55,298 nt of DNA from Anaerolineales bacterium UBA1429 (GCA_002329325.1 DCTX01000089.1:21155-76452); one strand, 5' to 3'. Numbered from the stretch's first letter, positions 15,409-24,147 are shown. Numbers and translations are program-made. Notes: generated by a model from the letters alone, not told the origin.

Positions 15409-16155
15409 TCAAGCCAGAGGGACGCGACCCAAGGCCGCGTTCTGCGCCTTCATCAATGCGGCGATCCCCCCGCGGGCCAGGGCCAACAGGCGCAACAGCG
15501 CCTCATCGCCATAGGGCGCACCCTCGCCGGTGCCCTGAAGTTCGACATATTCGCCCGCATCGGTCATGACCACGTTCAGGTCCACCTCGGCGCGCGAGTC
15601 ATCGGCGTATGCCAGGTCGAGCATGGCCTGGCCGCCCACCATCCCCACGCTGACGGCCGCGATCTGGCGGCGCAGCGGATCCTCGCTCAGGAGGCCCTGC
15701 CGCCGCAAGCTCTCCAGCGCTAGGGCCAACGCCACATAGCCGCCGGTGATCGAGGCGGTGCGGGTGCCGCCATCGGCCTGCAGGACGTCGCAATCCACCA
15801 CGATGGTGCGCTCGCCCAGCGCGCGCCGATCCACGGCCATGCGTAGGCTGCGGCCGATCAGTCTGCGGATCTCCTGGGTGCGCCCCGAGAGCTGGCCGTG
15901 CTCCCGCTCGCTGCGGGGCAGCGTCGCATAGGGGAGCATGCTGTATTCGGCGGTGATCCACCCGATGCCCCTCCCCTCCAGCCAGCGGGGCACGCTCTCT
16001 TGCACGCTGGCAACGCACAGGACGTGGGTGTTGCCGGCGCGAATCAAGGCCGATCCGGCCGCCTGGGGGATGAAGCCGGTCTGGATCGAGATGGGGCGCA
16101 GCGCATCCAGGGCGCGACCGTCACTCTGGCGGGGCTCTGCCGGGAGACTAGACAT
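15409..16155 (-). CDS. rph: Ribonuclease PH
   Basis: 248 residues, usual length about 240. The N-terminus RQSDGRALDALRPISIQTGF and the following AGSALIRAGNTHVLCVASV, GRGIGWITAEYSMLPYAT and IVVDCDVLQADGGTRTASITGGYVALA are family signatures; the RSEREHGQLSGRTQEIRRLIG stretch carries the phosphate-binding arginine region. RNase PH is a phosphorolytic 3'-5' exonuclease that trims tRNA 3' ends. ATG 16155 lies inside the 3' end of ybeY (8-bp overlap), implying translational coupling; the frame is open further upstream but that part is only the shadow of ybeY. Confidence 0.96.
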   Translation of the reverse strand: MSSLPAEPRQSDGRALDALRPISIQTGFIPQAAGSALIRAGNTHVLCVASVQESVPRWLEGRGIGWITAEYSMLPYATLPRSEREHGQLSGRTQEIRRLIGRSLRMAVDRRALGERTIVVDCDVLQADGGTRTASITGGYVALALALESLRRQGLLSEDPLRRQIAAVSVGMVGGQAMLDLAYADDSRAEVDLNVVMTDAGEYVELQGTGEGAPYGDEALLRLLALARGGIAALMKAQNAALGRVPLA

Positions 16156-16648
16156 CGTCGGCCTGCTCGTACATCTCGGGGCGGTCCGCGCCCACATCGG
16201 GGTAACCGCACGTGGCCAAGATGGCCCCCTGACGGCTCCACATGCGCTCCTGCGCCTCGGGCAGATCGTGATCGTGGCCCAGGAGGTGCAGGCAGCCGTG
16301 GATCGTGAGCAGCGCCAGCTCCGCTTCCAGCGGGTGGCCCAGGGCTTCGGCCTGGCGTCGGGCTGTATCCAGCGAGATGAGCACGTCGCCGAGCTCGTGG
16401 GGGGCATCGGGCGCAAGGATCAGCGGCTCGCCCTCTTGGGCCGCAAAGGCCAGCACATCGGTGGGCGCGTCGGCATCGCGATACTGGCGGTTCAGGGCCT
16501 GCATCTCGGCATCATCCACCAGCAGCACGGCCAGCGCCGCGCCCTGGGCGGCGCCTTCGGCGGCCAGGGTCGCCGCCGCTGCGCGCTCCAGCACAGCCGC
16601 GTGCTGGGCGTCGAGCTCCATGCTTCCCTGGATGGTTATGTCAAACAA
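16148..16648 (-). CDS. ybeY: Endoribonuclease YbeY (rRNA maturation factor)
   Basis: 166 residues. The zinc motif HGCLHLLGHDH (H-x3-H-x5-H) and the preceding APTDVLAFAA and LGDVLISLDTA are diagnostic for YbeY, a metal-dependent RNase for 16S rRNA 3'-end maturation and ribosome quality control. The likely start is TTG 16648, because the family begins with a conserved I-x-I-Q strand (FDITIQ here); ATG 16621 would cut it off. The stop overlaps the rph start by 8 bp. The gene is 16 bp downstream of plsC. Confidence 0.93.
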   Translation of the reverse strand: MFDITIQGSMELDAQHAAVLERAAAATLAAEGAAQGAALAVLLVDDAEMQALNRQYRDADAPTDVLAFAAQEGEPLILAPDAPHELGDVLISLDTARRQAEALGHPLEAELALLTIHGCLHLLGHDHDLPEAQERMWSRQGAILATCGYPDVGADRPEMYEQADDV

Positions 16649-16664
16649 TCCTTTATCACCTGAT

Positions 16665-17393
16665 CTATGCTACCGCCGGGGCGCGCTCGCTTTCGGTTCC
16701 CCCCTCGGCAGCATGGATGAGCGGCGCGTAAAAGCCTCGATAGCTCTCTGGCATCAGCTCGCCGATGCGCACCATCACCAGATCGGCCAGTTCCTGCAGC
16801 CGGTCGGTGCTGAGCCTGCCCTCGGTCTCGGGCAGCCGGAACGGCGCGCCGATCACCACATGGCACGTGGGCCGCCGCAGACGCTTCCACTCGTGCAGCT
16901 TCTCCACGCCCCAAAAGGCCACCGGCACGATCAGGGCGTTGGTCCGCGTCGCCAGATAGGCCACGCCGGGCTTGGCGCGCTGCAGCACGCCCTTGCGGCT
17001 GCGGGTGCCCTCCGGGGCCACGGCCAGCATGCCCCCCGCCTCCAGCACCTGCTGGCAAGCGCGCAGGGCCCTGCGGTCCACCTCGCCCCGATTGACAAAG
17101 ATCACCCCGGCGCCCTTGAAGAACAGGCTCACGAATCGGTTCTCGCGCCACTTCTCGGCCACCAGGGTCACGACCTGGCGCCCCACCCCCGCCGCCACGA
17201 CCACCGGGTCCAGCAGGTGCAGGTGGTTCACCACCAGCATGGCGCTGCCCGTCTTGGGCAGGTTCTCTCGCCCGCGGACGCGATAGCGGTAGATGATCCG
17301 CACCAGCAGCGCGACGGTCCACTGCATCAGCCGATAGACGACAGGATGAGAGGCATAGGGAATACGCCGTATGCGTGCCCGCAGCGTTGCCAA
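16665..17393 (-). CDS. plsC: 1-acyl-sn-glycerol-3-phosphate acyltransferase
   Basis: 242 residues. Acyltransferase block I appears as NHLHLLDP, block II as GVIFVNRG, block III as APEGTRSRKG (EGTRS) and block IV as NALIVPVAFWG. The enzyme acylates lysophosphatidic acid at the inner membrane in phospholipid synthesis. An N-terminal hydrophobic stretch (LMQWTVALLVRIIY) may anchor it. Start is TTG 17393, seven nt after GGAGGAG (17407-17401), a clear case of a non-ATG start. First gene of a probable plsC-ybeY-rph-HD-LysM transcript. Confidence 0.9.
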   Translation of the reverse strand: MATLRARIRRIPYASHPVVYRLMQWTVALLVRIIYRYRVRGRENLPKTGSAMLVVNHLHLLDPVVVAAGVGRQVVTLVAEKWRENRFVSLFFKGAGVIFVNRGEVDRRALRACQQVLEAGGMLAVAPEGTRSRKGVLQRAKPGVAYLATRTNALIVPVAFWGVEKLHEWKRLRRPTCHVVIGAPFRLPETEGRLSTDRLQELADLVMVRIGELMPESYRGFYAPLIHAAEGGTESERAPAVA

Positions 17394-17459
17394 AGGGGCG
17401 CTCCTCCAGTAGATTGGCCGGGCCCGGCCTCAGCGATGCTCTTGACCCAGCTCGGCGTG

Positions 17460-17487
17460 ATTCTACCACACTCTGCAGCGCTGGCAA
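17460..17487 (-). promoter_or_regulatory. Promoter for the plsC-ybeY-rph transcript
   Basis: Minus strand: TTGCCA (17487-17482), 16-bp spacer, TAGAAT (17465-17460), some 65 bp before the plsC start. Confidence 0.5.
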
Positions 17488-17549
17488 GAGAGGGGCGACC
17501 TGCGCACGCCCGGCCGGCGCACAACCGGCTGCTCAGCCCCGCCTCCTGC

Positions 17550-17579
17550 TTGACACGCGCTCCCCCCTGCGGATATGCT
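17550..17579 (+). promoter_or_regulatory. Promoter for the RraA-like gene
   Basis: TTGACA (17550-17555), 18-bp spacer, TATGCT (17574-17579); 45 bp before GTG 17625. Confidence 0.6.
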
Positions 17580-17624
17580 GCACGCACCGCAGCGGCGGAC
17601 AACAGCCCCAGGAGAGACACCATC

Positions 17625-18518
17625 GTGAAATACAGCGATCGCGACGAGATCATCGCCATGACCCCGTTGTGGGAGGGCGAACGCTTCCCCGACGGCCGAC
17701 CTCGCGTGCCGGATGAGATCATCGCCCGGATGCGCCGCCTGCAGATCACCACCGAAGAGGCCTGGTCGGTGCTCTGGTCCCACGGCTACGAGCGCCAGTT
17801 CGAGGGCAACTGGATCAACCTGCGGCCCGACCGCGTGATGGTGGGGCGCGCCGTGACGGCCACCTTTGTGCCGCACCGCCCCGACCTGCACGACTATCTC
17901 ATGGATTATGGGCACCAGCAAGAGGGCCGCATCGGCGCCATGAACTCCTGGGTGATCGAGACCCTGCAGAAGGACGACGTGCCCGTCATTGACCTGTTCG
18001 GCAAGGTGTACAAGGGCACCTTCTCCGGGGCCAACCTCTCCACGGCCATCGCCACCCGCACCGGCGTGGGCCAGGTGATCTATGGCGGCATCCGTGATGC
18101 CCAGCAGATCCTCGAGATCCCCGACTTTTCGACCTTCTGCAAGGGCATAGACCCCACGCCCATCCGCGATGTGACCCTGGTGGGGCTCAACACGCCCTGT
18201 CGCATCGGAGACGCCATCTGCCTGCCCGGGGATGTGGTGATCGGCTCGTACACCGGCATCCTGTTCGTGCCGCCCCACCTGGCCGAGGAGGTGCTGGAGC
18301 ACGCCGAGCGCACCCACCTGCGCGAGGTCTTTTCCCACACCCGGCTGCGCCAGGGGATCTATACGTCCAGCCAGATGGACACCCAGTGGACGCCCGAGAT
18401 CGTGGCCGATTTCGACGCGTGGCGCCAGACCTACCGGATCGGCGACCACCATCAGATCGACTGGGATCGCGAGAGCAAGGCGGATGCCGCCCAGAGCGGC
18501 GAGGAGACCATGCTCTAG
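17625..18518 (+). CDS. RraA/HMG-aldolase family protein, long form
   Basis: 297 residues. The core has the RraA-type signature GQVIYGGIRDAQQI with the conserved Arg-Asp, preceded by VPVIDLFGKVYKGTFSGANL and followed by LPGDVVIGSYTGILFVPP. Family members are either metal-dependent 4-hydroxy-4-methyl-2-oxoglutarate / oxaloacetate aldolases or RNase E regulators. This protein is about 90 residues longer than RraA, with an N-terminal helical extension and a C-terminal WTPEIVADFDAWRQ tail. The acidic residue expected two positions after the RD pair in aldolases is Gln here (RDAQQ), so aldolase activity is doubtful. GTG 17625 follows AGGAGAG. Monocistronic, convergent with pfkA. Confidence 0.78.
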   Translation: MKYSDRDEIIAMTPLWEGERFPDGRPRVPDEIIARMRRLQITTEEAWSVLWSHGYERQFEGNWINLRPDRVMVGRAVTATFVPHRPDLHDYLMDYGHQQEGRIGAMNSWVIETLQKDDVPVIDLFGKVYKGTFSGANLSTAIATRTGVGQVIYGGIRDAQQILEIPDFSTFCKGIDPTPIRDVTLVGLNTPCRIGDAICLPGDVVIGSYTGILFVPPHLAEEVLEHAERTHLREVFSHTRLRQGIYTSSQMDTQWTPEIVADFDAWRQTYRIGDHHQIDWDRESKADAAQSGEETML

Positions 18519-18530
18519 AGACCGCGAGAG

Positions 18531-18561
18531 ACAAGGGGACGCGTTGGGCGCGCCCCCTTGT
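18531..18561. terminator. Bidirectional hairpin between convergent RraA-like and pfkA genes
   Basis: Arms 18531-18543 and 18549-18561 pair over 13 bp with one mismatch around TTGGG. It sits between the two stop codons (13 bp after one, 3 bp from the other) and can serve both strands. Confidence 0.6.
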
Positions 18562-18563
18562 GC

Positions 18564-19619
18564 CTACTCGTCGCCGAAACTGGTACCGACGAGACGTGCG
18601 CTCTCGATCCAGGGGTGATCCGTGGGCACGTCCTTGCGCTTGCCGGCGGCCTCCTCCAGGGGCACCGCCAGGCATCGCTCGCCCCGCGAGGCCACCATGA
18701 CGCCGTACTCGCCCCGGTGGATCAGGCCGGCGCAGTAGGTGCCCAGCCGCGTCGCCAGCAGGCGATCGGCGGGCGAGGGCGCCCCACCGCGTTGCAGGTG
18801 CCCCAGCACGGTAACCCGCGATTCCAGGTTCGTCCGCTCGCCCACGGCGCGCGAGAGGCGCACGCTGGAGGTCAGCAGCTCGGAATCGGCCTCGTCGGTG
18901 TCGCAGGCGTCCTCACACACGGCCCCCTCAGCGATGGCGACGATGCTGAAACGCTTGCCCTCGCGGTAGCGGTTCAGCAGGGCGTTGACCACGCTATCGA
19001 TGCGGTAGGGGATCTCGGGGATCAGGATGACGTCGGCGCCGCCGGCGATGCCCGCCCCCAGGGTCAGCCAGCCGGTGTTGTGGCCCATGATCTCGACGAT
19101 GATGACGCGGTGGTGGCTATCGGCGGTGGTGTGCAGCCGATCGATGGCCTCGGCGGCGATGGTCATGGCGGTGTCAAAGCCAAAGGTGACGTCCGTCTCG
19201 GCCACGTCGTTGTCGATGGTCTTGGGCAGCGTGATGATGTTGAGGCCCTCTTTGGAGAGCCGATACGCGTTCTTGAGGGTGCCGCCCCCGCCCAGACACA
19301 CCAGGGCATCCAGGTGATGCTGGCGGTAGGTCGCCACGGCCATGGGCGTCATGTCCATCACCTGGTCGCCGCCCACGGGCATGCGGTGGGGCTTGTCGCG
19401 GCTGGTGCCCAGGATCGTACCCCCCAGAGTCAAGATGCCGGAGAGGCGCGACATATCCAGCCGCACGTACTGGTCTTTGACCAGCCCCTGAAAGCCGTTC
19501 AGGAAGCCGATCAGCTCCATGTCATACGAGGCGGCGGCCTTGCCCACGGCGCGAATGGCCGCGTTGAGCCCCGGGCAATCCCCCCCGGAGGTGAGGATCC
19601 CGATCAGCTTGTTGGCCAT
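18564..19619 (-). CDS. pfkA: 6-phosphofructokinase
   Basis: 351 residues. Signatures: TSGGDCPGLNAAIR at the N-terminus, LPKTIDNDV with the catalytic Asp136, TFGFDTA, VEIMGHNTGWL, and VTVLGHLQRGG. It phosphorylates fructose 6-phosphate in glycolysis. The nucleotide-site motif that is GGDGS in E. coli reads GGGGT here (residues 110-114): the Mg-ATP Asp103 equivalent is Gly112, while the Gly104 equivalent, usually taken as the ATP-rather-than-PPi marker, is retained. The MGR Arg is also His180. This pattern defines a distinct PFK subgroup; phosphate-donor choice should be tested. ATG 19619 follows GGGGGACAAG; own promoter at 19665-19693. Confidence 0.92.
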   Translation of the reverse strand: MANKLIGILTSGGDCPGLNAAIRAVGKAAASYDMELIGFLNGFQGLVKDQYVRLDMSRLSGILTLGGTILGTSRDKPHRMPVGGDQVMDMTPMAVATYRQHHLDALVCLGGGGTLKNAYRLSKEGLNIITLPKTIDNDVAETDVTFGFDTAMTIAAEAIDRLHTTADSHHRVIIVEIMGHNTGWLTLGAGIAGGADVILIPEIPYRIDSVVNALLNRYREGKRFSIVAIAEGAVCEDACDTDEADSELLTSSVRLSRAVGERTNLESRVTVLGHLQRGGAPSPADRLLATRLGTYCAGLIHRGEYGVMVASRGERCLAVPLEEAAGKRKDVPTDHPWIESARLVGTSFGDE

Positions 19620-19664
19620 CTTGTCCCCCTGCTATCTATCAAGCCGGTTGTCCATCTCACGGGC

Positions 19665-19693
19665 ATTATCCCGCCAGGGGGATGCCGCGTCAA
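19665..19693 (-). promoter_or_regulatory. Promoter for pfkA
   Basis: Minus strand: TTGACG (19693-19688), 17-bp spacer, GATAAT (19670-19665), about 45 bp before ATG 19619. Confidence 0.6.
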
Positions 19694-19777
19694 GCGCGAG
19701 GCCAGGGGGCAGGCGAGCTGCCCCCTGGCCTCGTCATCCAGCGCGGTGAGATCTTCGGGTGCCGAGGCGCCTCGCAG

Positions 19778-20416
19778 CTATTCGCGCCGCGGCAGGCTGC
19801 GGAGGGCCATATACGCGCCGCCCAGGATGAGCAGCAGCGAGATCGCCCACGTCGCCCAGCCGACGGACGACGCCAGCAGCAACAGTCCGAAGGACAGCAA
19901 CACCGCCGCCGGGATCAAGGGCCAACGCATGCGGCCCTGGGGCGTCTCCACCCGCGAGAGCACGGCAAAGGTGGCCGCCAAGCCCAACATCATGACGGAG
20001 GCCGTTTCCAGGCCGGACACGAACTCCTCCAGCAAGACCACGAGGGCCACGGTGAACAGCACGCCGCCGGGGATGACGGCCCACCAGTTCTCGCGATGGA
20101 AAAAGAACACGGCCAAAAAGGTGCCGCTCAGGGCCAGCAGAAAGACGATGCCCGTTAGCGCCCCGTGCCCCGGGAAGAACGCCTCCATTGCAAAGATCGC
20201 GGCGATGCCCAGCAGGGCGCCGCCGGGAATGAGCGCCCACCAGCGCTGGCGGTCGGCAAGGTATACGCCGATGAACGTGGCGCCGCAGACGCCGAACAGC
20301 CCCAGCCAGATCGTTTCGACCAGATTCGGCAGCACTCGCAGGTTCTGCAGCAAGAGCAGCACGCCCATCAGCAGAAGCCCGGCGCCCCAAAAGACCGATG
20401 CCTTGGATCGTTTCAT
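19778..20416 (-). CDS. Polytopic membrane protein with repeated membrane units
   Basis: 212 residues, seven or eight hydrophobic segments. The sequence contains an internal near-repeat: RWWALIPGGALLGIAAIFAM, then NWWAVIPGGVLFTVALVVLL, then MRWPLIPAAVLLSFGLLLLA, i.e. three copies of an xWxxIPGGxL unit. This suggests duplication of a two-span module. The start MKRSKASVFWGAGLLLMGVL resembles small bacterial envelope-stress membrane proteins of the LiaI/DUF5668 kind, but I would not assign a function. ATG 20416 follows GGGAGGG. It is transcribed away from the large secreted-protein gene at 20653. Confidence 0.65.
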   Translation of the reverse strand: MKRSKASVFWGAGLLLMGVLLLLQNLRVLPNLVETIWLGLFGVCGATFIGVYLADRQRWWALIPGGALLGIAAIFAMEAFFPGHGALTGIVFLLALSGTFLAVFFFHRENWWAVIPGGVLFTVALVVLLEEFVSGLETASVMMLGLAATFAVLSRVETPQGRMRWPLIPAAVLLSFGLLLLASSVGWATWAISLLLILGGAYMALRSLPRRE

Positions 20417-20468
20417 CGCTTCGCCCTCCCTCTTGGGCAGCCCGGATAAGGTCACGGATCGCGTATTT

Positions 20469-20491
20469 GCCGGGCCCCTGTTGGGCCCGGC
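20469..20491. other. Perfect 9-bp hairpin in divergent intergenic region
   Basis: GCCGGGCCC (20469-20477) and GGGCCCGGC (20483-20491) around CTGTT. It lies between two divergent genes; it could be a 5'-UTR structure of the minus-strand gene or an operator. Confidence 0.35.
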
Positions 20492-20544
20492 CGCTATCTC
20501 AATTACGCAAAAAGGCGCAGATGGTTGCGCGCGGCGCCTGCCGG

Positions 20545-20573
20545 TTGGCAGCGACCGGCCGCTATGGTACCAT
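20545..20573 (+). promoter_or_regulatory. Promoter for the secreted protein gene at 20653
   Basis: TTGGCA (20545-20550), 17-bp spacer, TACCAT (20568-20573). One mismatch in the -35. Confidence 0.45.
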
Positions 20574-20652
20574 CTGGCGGGGCGACGCCCGCGCAGCGTC
20601 GCCCACTGCAGACCGGCGCACCCAGATTGTCGTCGCCCTGAGAGGGCCCCGC

Positions 20653-22671
20653 ATGAAGGCACCCACACCCTATCGCAGCGCGAGCCGGTTCCGCCCACTG
20701 GCCCTCCTGGGCCTGCTGCTGGCGCTGTGGCTCGGCCGCCCCCCCGCGGCGCGGGCCGAGTCCGGCGATCTGCTCCTGCTGCCCTCCTCACCGCGGGCCT
20801 TTGTTGGGCTTGCGGCGCTCAACGTCAACGTCTCGATCGAGTGTGCCGAGGGCGCCTGCGCCTGGGAGATCGTGCAGGTCTACCATCTGCAGAACCGCGA
20901 CCGCCTCAAGGGGAGCGAGATCCAGGTGGCGTTGCAGGGCGCCCAGAGCGGTGCGGGGCAGCCCGTGAGCGTCTCCTTTAGCCCGGAGGCGCAGGCATCG
21001 GCCGCCGGAGAGGGAGCCTGGACCTTGCGCTTTGGGGCCGAACAGACCATCGTAGCCACGGTGCGCGCCCGCGAGCCGCTGGAAAGCCCCAGTTTCGCCC
21101 TGTGGCAGTGGGACGGGTCTGGCCTGGACGCCTGGGGGCCGCTGACCAGCGCCCGCATGGAGCTGCGCCTGCCCTCGCACATGCCCGAGGACCTGTTCCT
21201 GGCGCAGCAGCCGGCAGCCGATGGCTTTGACGGGCGCACCCTCTACTGGGAGTACGAGAGCCCCCCGGCGCTGGAGCCTTTTCGGGTCTGGCTCCTGACG
21301 CCTCTGGCCTGGGAGCGCGAGGAGACGCTGCGGTCCCAGGGCGAGCACCTGAGCCTCGCCCAGTTCTACCGCGACCTGGGGCGCGAGGCCGCCCGGACGG
21401 GCGCGCCCTATGCAGATCCATACGCCCTGGCCCTGGGCGCCCTGCAGGTGGCTGCGAGCCAGGATCCCTCGCCTGCGCCTCACCTGGCACTGGCCGACCT
21501 CTACCTGGAGCGCGCCGAGGAACAGCCCGAGCTGGACATCAACTACCGCCTGCTGGCCGCCGAGGAGCTGGAGGCCGCCTTGAATGCCGGCGCGACCGAC
21601 CCCACCATCTCGGAGCGATTGGCCCAGCTCTACTTTGGGCTGGCGCAGCAAGCCCACGAGGTCGGCGATCCGACGGACGCCCTGCGCTACATCGGCCTGG
21701 CCCGCGAGCGGGCCGCCGACGGCGCCGTAGGCGATGCTCTGACCATCGAGACGCTGACGCTGGATTGGGCCGTGGACCTGGCCTCCAAGGGGCGGGTGTC
21801 GGAGGCGTTGCTGGAGGCCAACGATGTGCTCTCTCCCCGCGTCCAGGATGCCCTCTATCGCTATGCGCCCCCCATCATCGCTGCGCGCACCGAGATCACC
21901 CTGACGGCCCGCTCGCGCAGCGTGGCCTATCGCTTCTACCTCTATCCGCCTCTGGCCGACGCCACGGGGGCGCGCCTGCAGGCCCTGGCGGATGCCCTGA
22001 ACGCCCTGCCCGCGGCGAACGCCGCGCTGGCGCTGCACGAGCAGGACGGCGCCCCCTGGGCCAGCCTGGCACTGGAGGTGACCTACGCCGGACTGGCGGA
22101 CCTGGCCCAGATCGCCCACGAAGTATCCCAGGTCGGCGCCGCCGAGGCCGACCTGCCGCAGGCGCTGGTCGCCGCCCCCTGGAACAACTCGCTGGCTGCC
22201 TTTGGCGTCTCGCGTTCGCCCTGGCTGGATTATTATGCGTACCAGGAGCGGCCCGCCTTTGGGGCGCTGGAGGCGCTGCGCGAGGAGCAGGCTCAGTACA
22301 CCGTCTGGCGCCTGGTGGAGGTGTCCAGCGCGCAGCCCGATCTGGAGCGCGACCGCCTGGAGATGCAGCTCACGGCGCTGGCCTTGCGCGAGCAGCGCCA
22401 GATCTGGGAGAACCTGTCGTCCTCCAGCTACTGGGCCTACCATGTGGCCTTTGAGGAGCCCTCTGCCCTGCCCGCCCTCAGTTGGTTGGTGGGTTGGGGG
22501 CAGGAACGCGATCTGGAGGTCTCCCATCGCTTCTTCTGGTGGCGTCGCATCGCCGAACACGCGGGGATAGCCCTGGGCGCGTTGGGCCTGCTGGCAGCCC
22601 TGACGGCCTGGGGTCGCAGCAAGAGGCGCAGGGGCGGCGCCCGGCCCGCCGCCCCAGAGGCGGATCGCTAG
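20653..22671 (+). CDS. Secreted, C-terminally membrane-anchored protein of unknown function
   Basis: 672 residues. N-terminal signal peptide (basic start, then LALLGLLLALWLG, cleavage near ARAES). Residues 30-260 are beta-rich; about 270-430 are helical with TPR-like features (YALALGALQVAASQDPSPAP, LALADLYLERAEEQ, LAQLYFGLAQQAHEVGDPTDA). Near the C-terminus there is a single membrane span (AGIALGALGLLAALTAW) followed by a basic tail (SKRRRGG), so most of the protein should face the outside. No family recognised. ATG 20653 follows GAGAGGG. Its stop codon overlaps the stop of the convergent MFS gene in a CTAG. Confidence 0.7.
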   Translation: MKAPTPYRSASRFRPLALLGLLLALWLGRPPAARAESGDLLLLPSSPRAFVGLAALNVNVSIECAEGACAWEIVQVYHLQNRDRLKGSEIQVALQGAQSGAGQPVSVSFSPEAQASAAGEGAWTLRFGAEQTIVATVRAREPLESPSFALWQWDGSGLDAWGPLTSARMELRLPSHMPEDLFLAQQPAADGFDGRTLYWEYESPPALEPFRVWLLTPLAWEREETLRSQGEHLSLAQFYRDLGREAARTGAPYADPYALALGALQVAASQDPSPAPHLALADLYLERAEEQPELDINYRLLAAEELEAALNAGATDPTISERLAQLYFGLAQQAHEVGDPTDALRYIGLARERAADGAVGDALTIETLTLDWAVDLASKGRVSEALLEANDVLSPRVQDALYRYAPPIIAARTEITLTARSRSVAYRFYLYPPLADATGARLQALADALNALPAANAALALHEQDGAPWASLALEVTYAGLADLAQIAHEVSQVGAAEADLPQALVAAPWNNSLAAFGVSRSPWLDYYAYQERPAFGALEALREEQAQYTVWRLVEVSSAQPDLERDRLEMQLTALALREQRQIWENLSSSSYWAYHVAFEEPSALPALSWLVGWGQERDLEVSHRFFWWRRIAEHAGIALGALGLLAALTAWGRSKRRRGGARPAAPEADR

Positions 22672-23972
22672 TCGGCAGGCTCTCGCAGGGGCGTGGGCGG
22701 CATGCGCAGCGAGATCAGATAGCCCGCCAGAGAAAAGAGCGCCGCCAGCGCGAACACCGACGGATAGCCCACCGCCCCCACCAGGATGCCCCCCAGGGTT
22801 GGCAAGAAGTAGAGCGGCCCCAGCACCGTGTTGCTCAACCCAAAGTAGGTGGGCCGATCGGTCTCCGGCGCGATATCGTACAGGTAGCTCATGCGGCTCA
22901 CCGTGTCAGACGAAACCCCCAGCCCCTGCACGGCGAACACCAGCGCAAAGAGATAGCCGGCGTAGGCTGGCGGCGTCCCCTGCCACCAGAGCTGGTGGAT
23001 GGCGGCAAAGACCAGCACGCCCAGCGGCGCCGCCAGCCCCAGGAGCCGCGCCAGCCGAAAGGTCCACAGATTGCCCTGGTGCTTGCAGGTGCGCACCCAG
23101 ATCAGGTTGGAGAGGGTGCGCATAATCATGCGGGCCGAGAGATACAGCCCCGCCATGGCGGGCGGCGCGCCCAGGATCTCGACGGCGAACAGGACGTAGA
23201 ACGGCTCGGCCATGTTCAGCCCGGTGGCGGCGGCGCGCGAGGCCACGTACAGGGCGAAGCGGTGGTCGTTGCGCAGGAGGGCGGGCGTGCGCCGGATCTG
23301 CTGCCTCAGGTTCACCGCCCTGCCGCGGGTCGCCGTGGAGGGCTCGCGGATGAGGCTGATGGACGCCAGGGCGCAGAGGAACCCCACGCCCGAGATGCCC
23401 ATGAGCCAGGCATAGTTCAGCGGGAAGGCCGCCCTGCCGGGAGTCAGGAAGAAGCTCACCGCCAGACCCGCCAGCACCCCGCCGATATCCCCCGTCAGGC
23501 TGCGCAGCGAGACCAGGGTGGAGCGCTCGCTCTGGGGCACGATGCGGGCCACCAGCTCGGCCCGCGCCACCGCCGAGCTCCCGGCGGCCATACGCGTCAC
23601 CACAAAGAGCACGATCAGCAGCGCCAGCAGGAGCTGCGGCGATACCGGCGTGAGCCAGACGATCAGCCCCGCCAGGAGCAGGTAGAGCACGACCCGCACG
23701 CTCTCCAGCATGCGCACGATCGGCAAAAAGCGCCGCAGGCGCTGGAACCAGCCCGCCACAAAGAACTGAGGCAGCAACCAGCCGAAGAAACGCAGCGAGG
23801 GCACCAGCCCTGCCATCACGTGGGAGGCGCCCAGATCCACGATCATGAGCGGCAGCACGGTGCCCGGGTCCGAGAGGGTCATGCTGCCCTCGACGAAAAA
23901 GTGGTTGATAGCGCTCCAGAGCATGTTGCGGCGCACGGTGCGCGGCAGGATCTCTGAGGGTTGGCTTGTCAT
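22668..23972 (-). CDS. Major facilitator superfamily transporter
   Basis: 434 residues, about twelve membrane spans in two halves (NHFFVEGSMTLSDPGTVLPL at the N-terminus, central loop REPSTATRGRAVNLRQQIRR, then a second six-span half). No substrate-specific motif is visible; multidrug or small-solute efflux is the usual guess for such proteins. ATG 23972 lies 6 nt after GGAG; another ATG two codons upstream abuts that site. A TATAAT at 24012-24007 (minus strand) is a likely -10, but its -35 is poor. The 3' end overlaps the convergent gene by 4 bp. Confidence 0.82.
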   Translation of the reverse strand: MTSQPSEILPRTVRRNMLWSAINHFFVEGSMTLSDPGTVLPLMIVDLGASHVMAGLVPSLRFFGWLLPQFFVAGWFQRLRRFLPIVRMLESVRVVLYLLLAGLIVWLTPVSPQLLLALLIVLFVVTRMAAGSSAVARAELVARIVPQSERSTLVSLRSLTGDIGGVLAGLAVSFFLTPGRAAFPLNYAWLMGISGVGFLCALASISLIREPSTATRGRAVNLRQQIRRTPALLRNDHRFALYVASRAAATGLNMAEPFYVLFAVEILGAPPAMAGLYLSARMIMRTLSNLIWVRTCKHQGNLWTFRLARLLGLAAPLGVLVFAAIHQLWWQGTPPAYAGYLFALVFAVQGLGVSSDTVSRMSYLYDIAPETDRPTYFGLSNTVLGPLYFLPTLGGILVGAVGYPSVFALAALFSLAGYLISLRMPPTPLREPAD

Positions 23973-24147
23973 GCACATCTCCGGTGGTGTAATGCGACAG
24001 AGAGGGATTATAGCAGCGTCGGCGCGGGGAGCGAAAGCGACGCAGGAGAGGCCAACGCGCCCCCTCGCAGCGCACGGCTCGGTGCGGTGGAGAGCGCTCG
24101 TAGCGCCTTGGCATCTCCGATTGCCATGCAACGCCCCGCGTAGCCGG

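Noticed and set aside
15369..15412. TTG 15412 as start of the HD protein
   Set aside because: The codon overlaps rph and lacks a ribosome site, whereas TTG 15370 has AGGAGG at 6 nt.
18558..20981. 807-codon plus-strand frame
   Set aside because: Runs antisense through pfkA and the membrane protein and into another frame of the secreted-protein gene; no coding character.
20788..22560. 590-codon minus-strand frame
   Set aside because: Shadow of the secreted-protein gene; His/Gln/Arg/Gly-rich without motifs.
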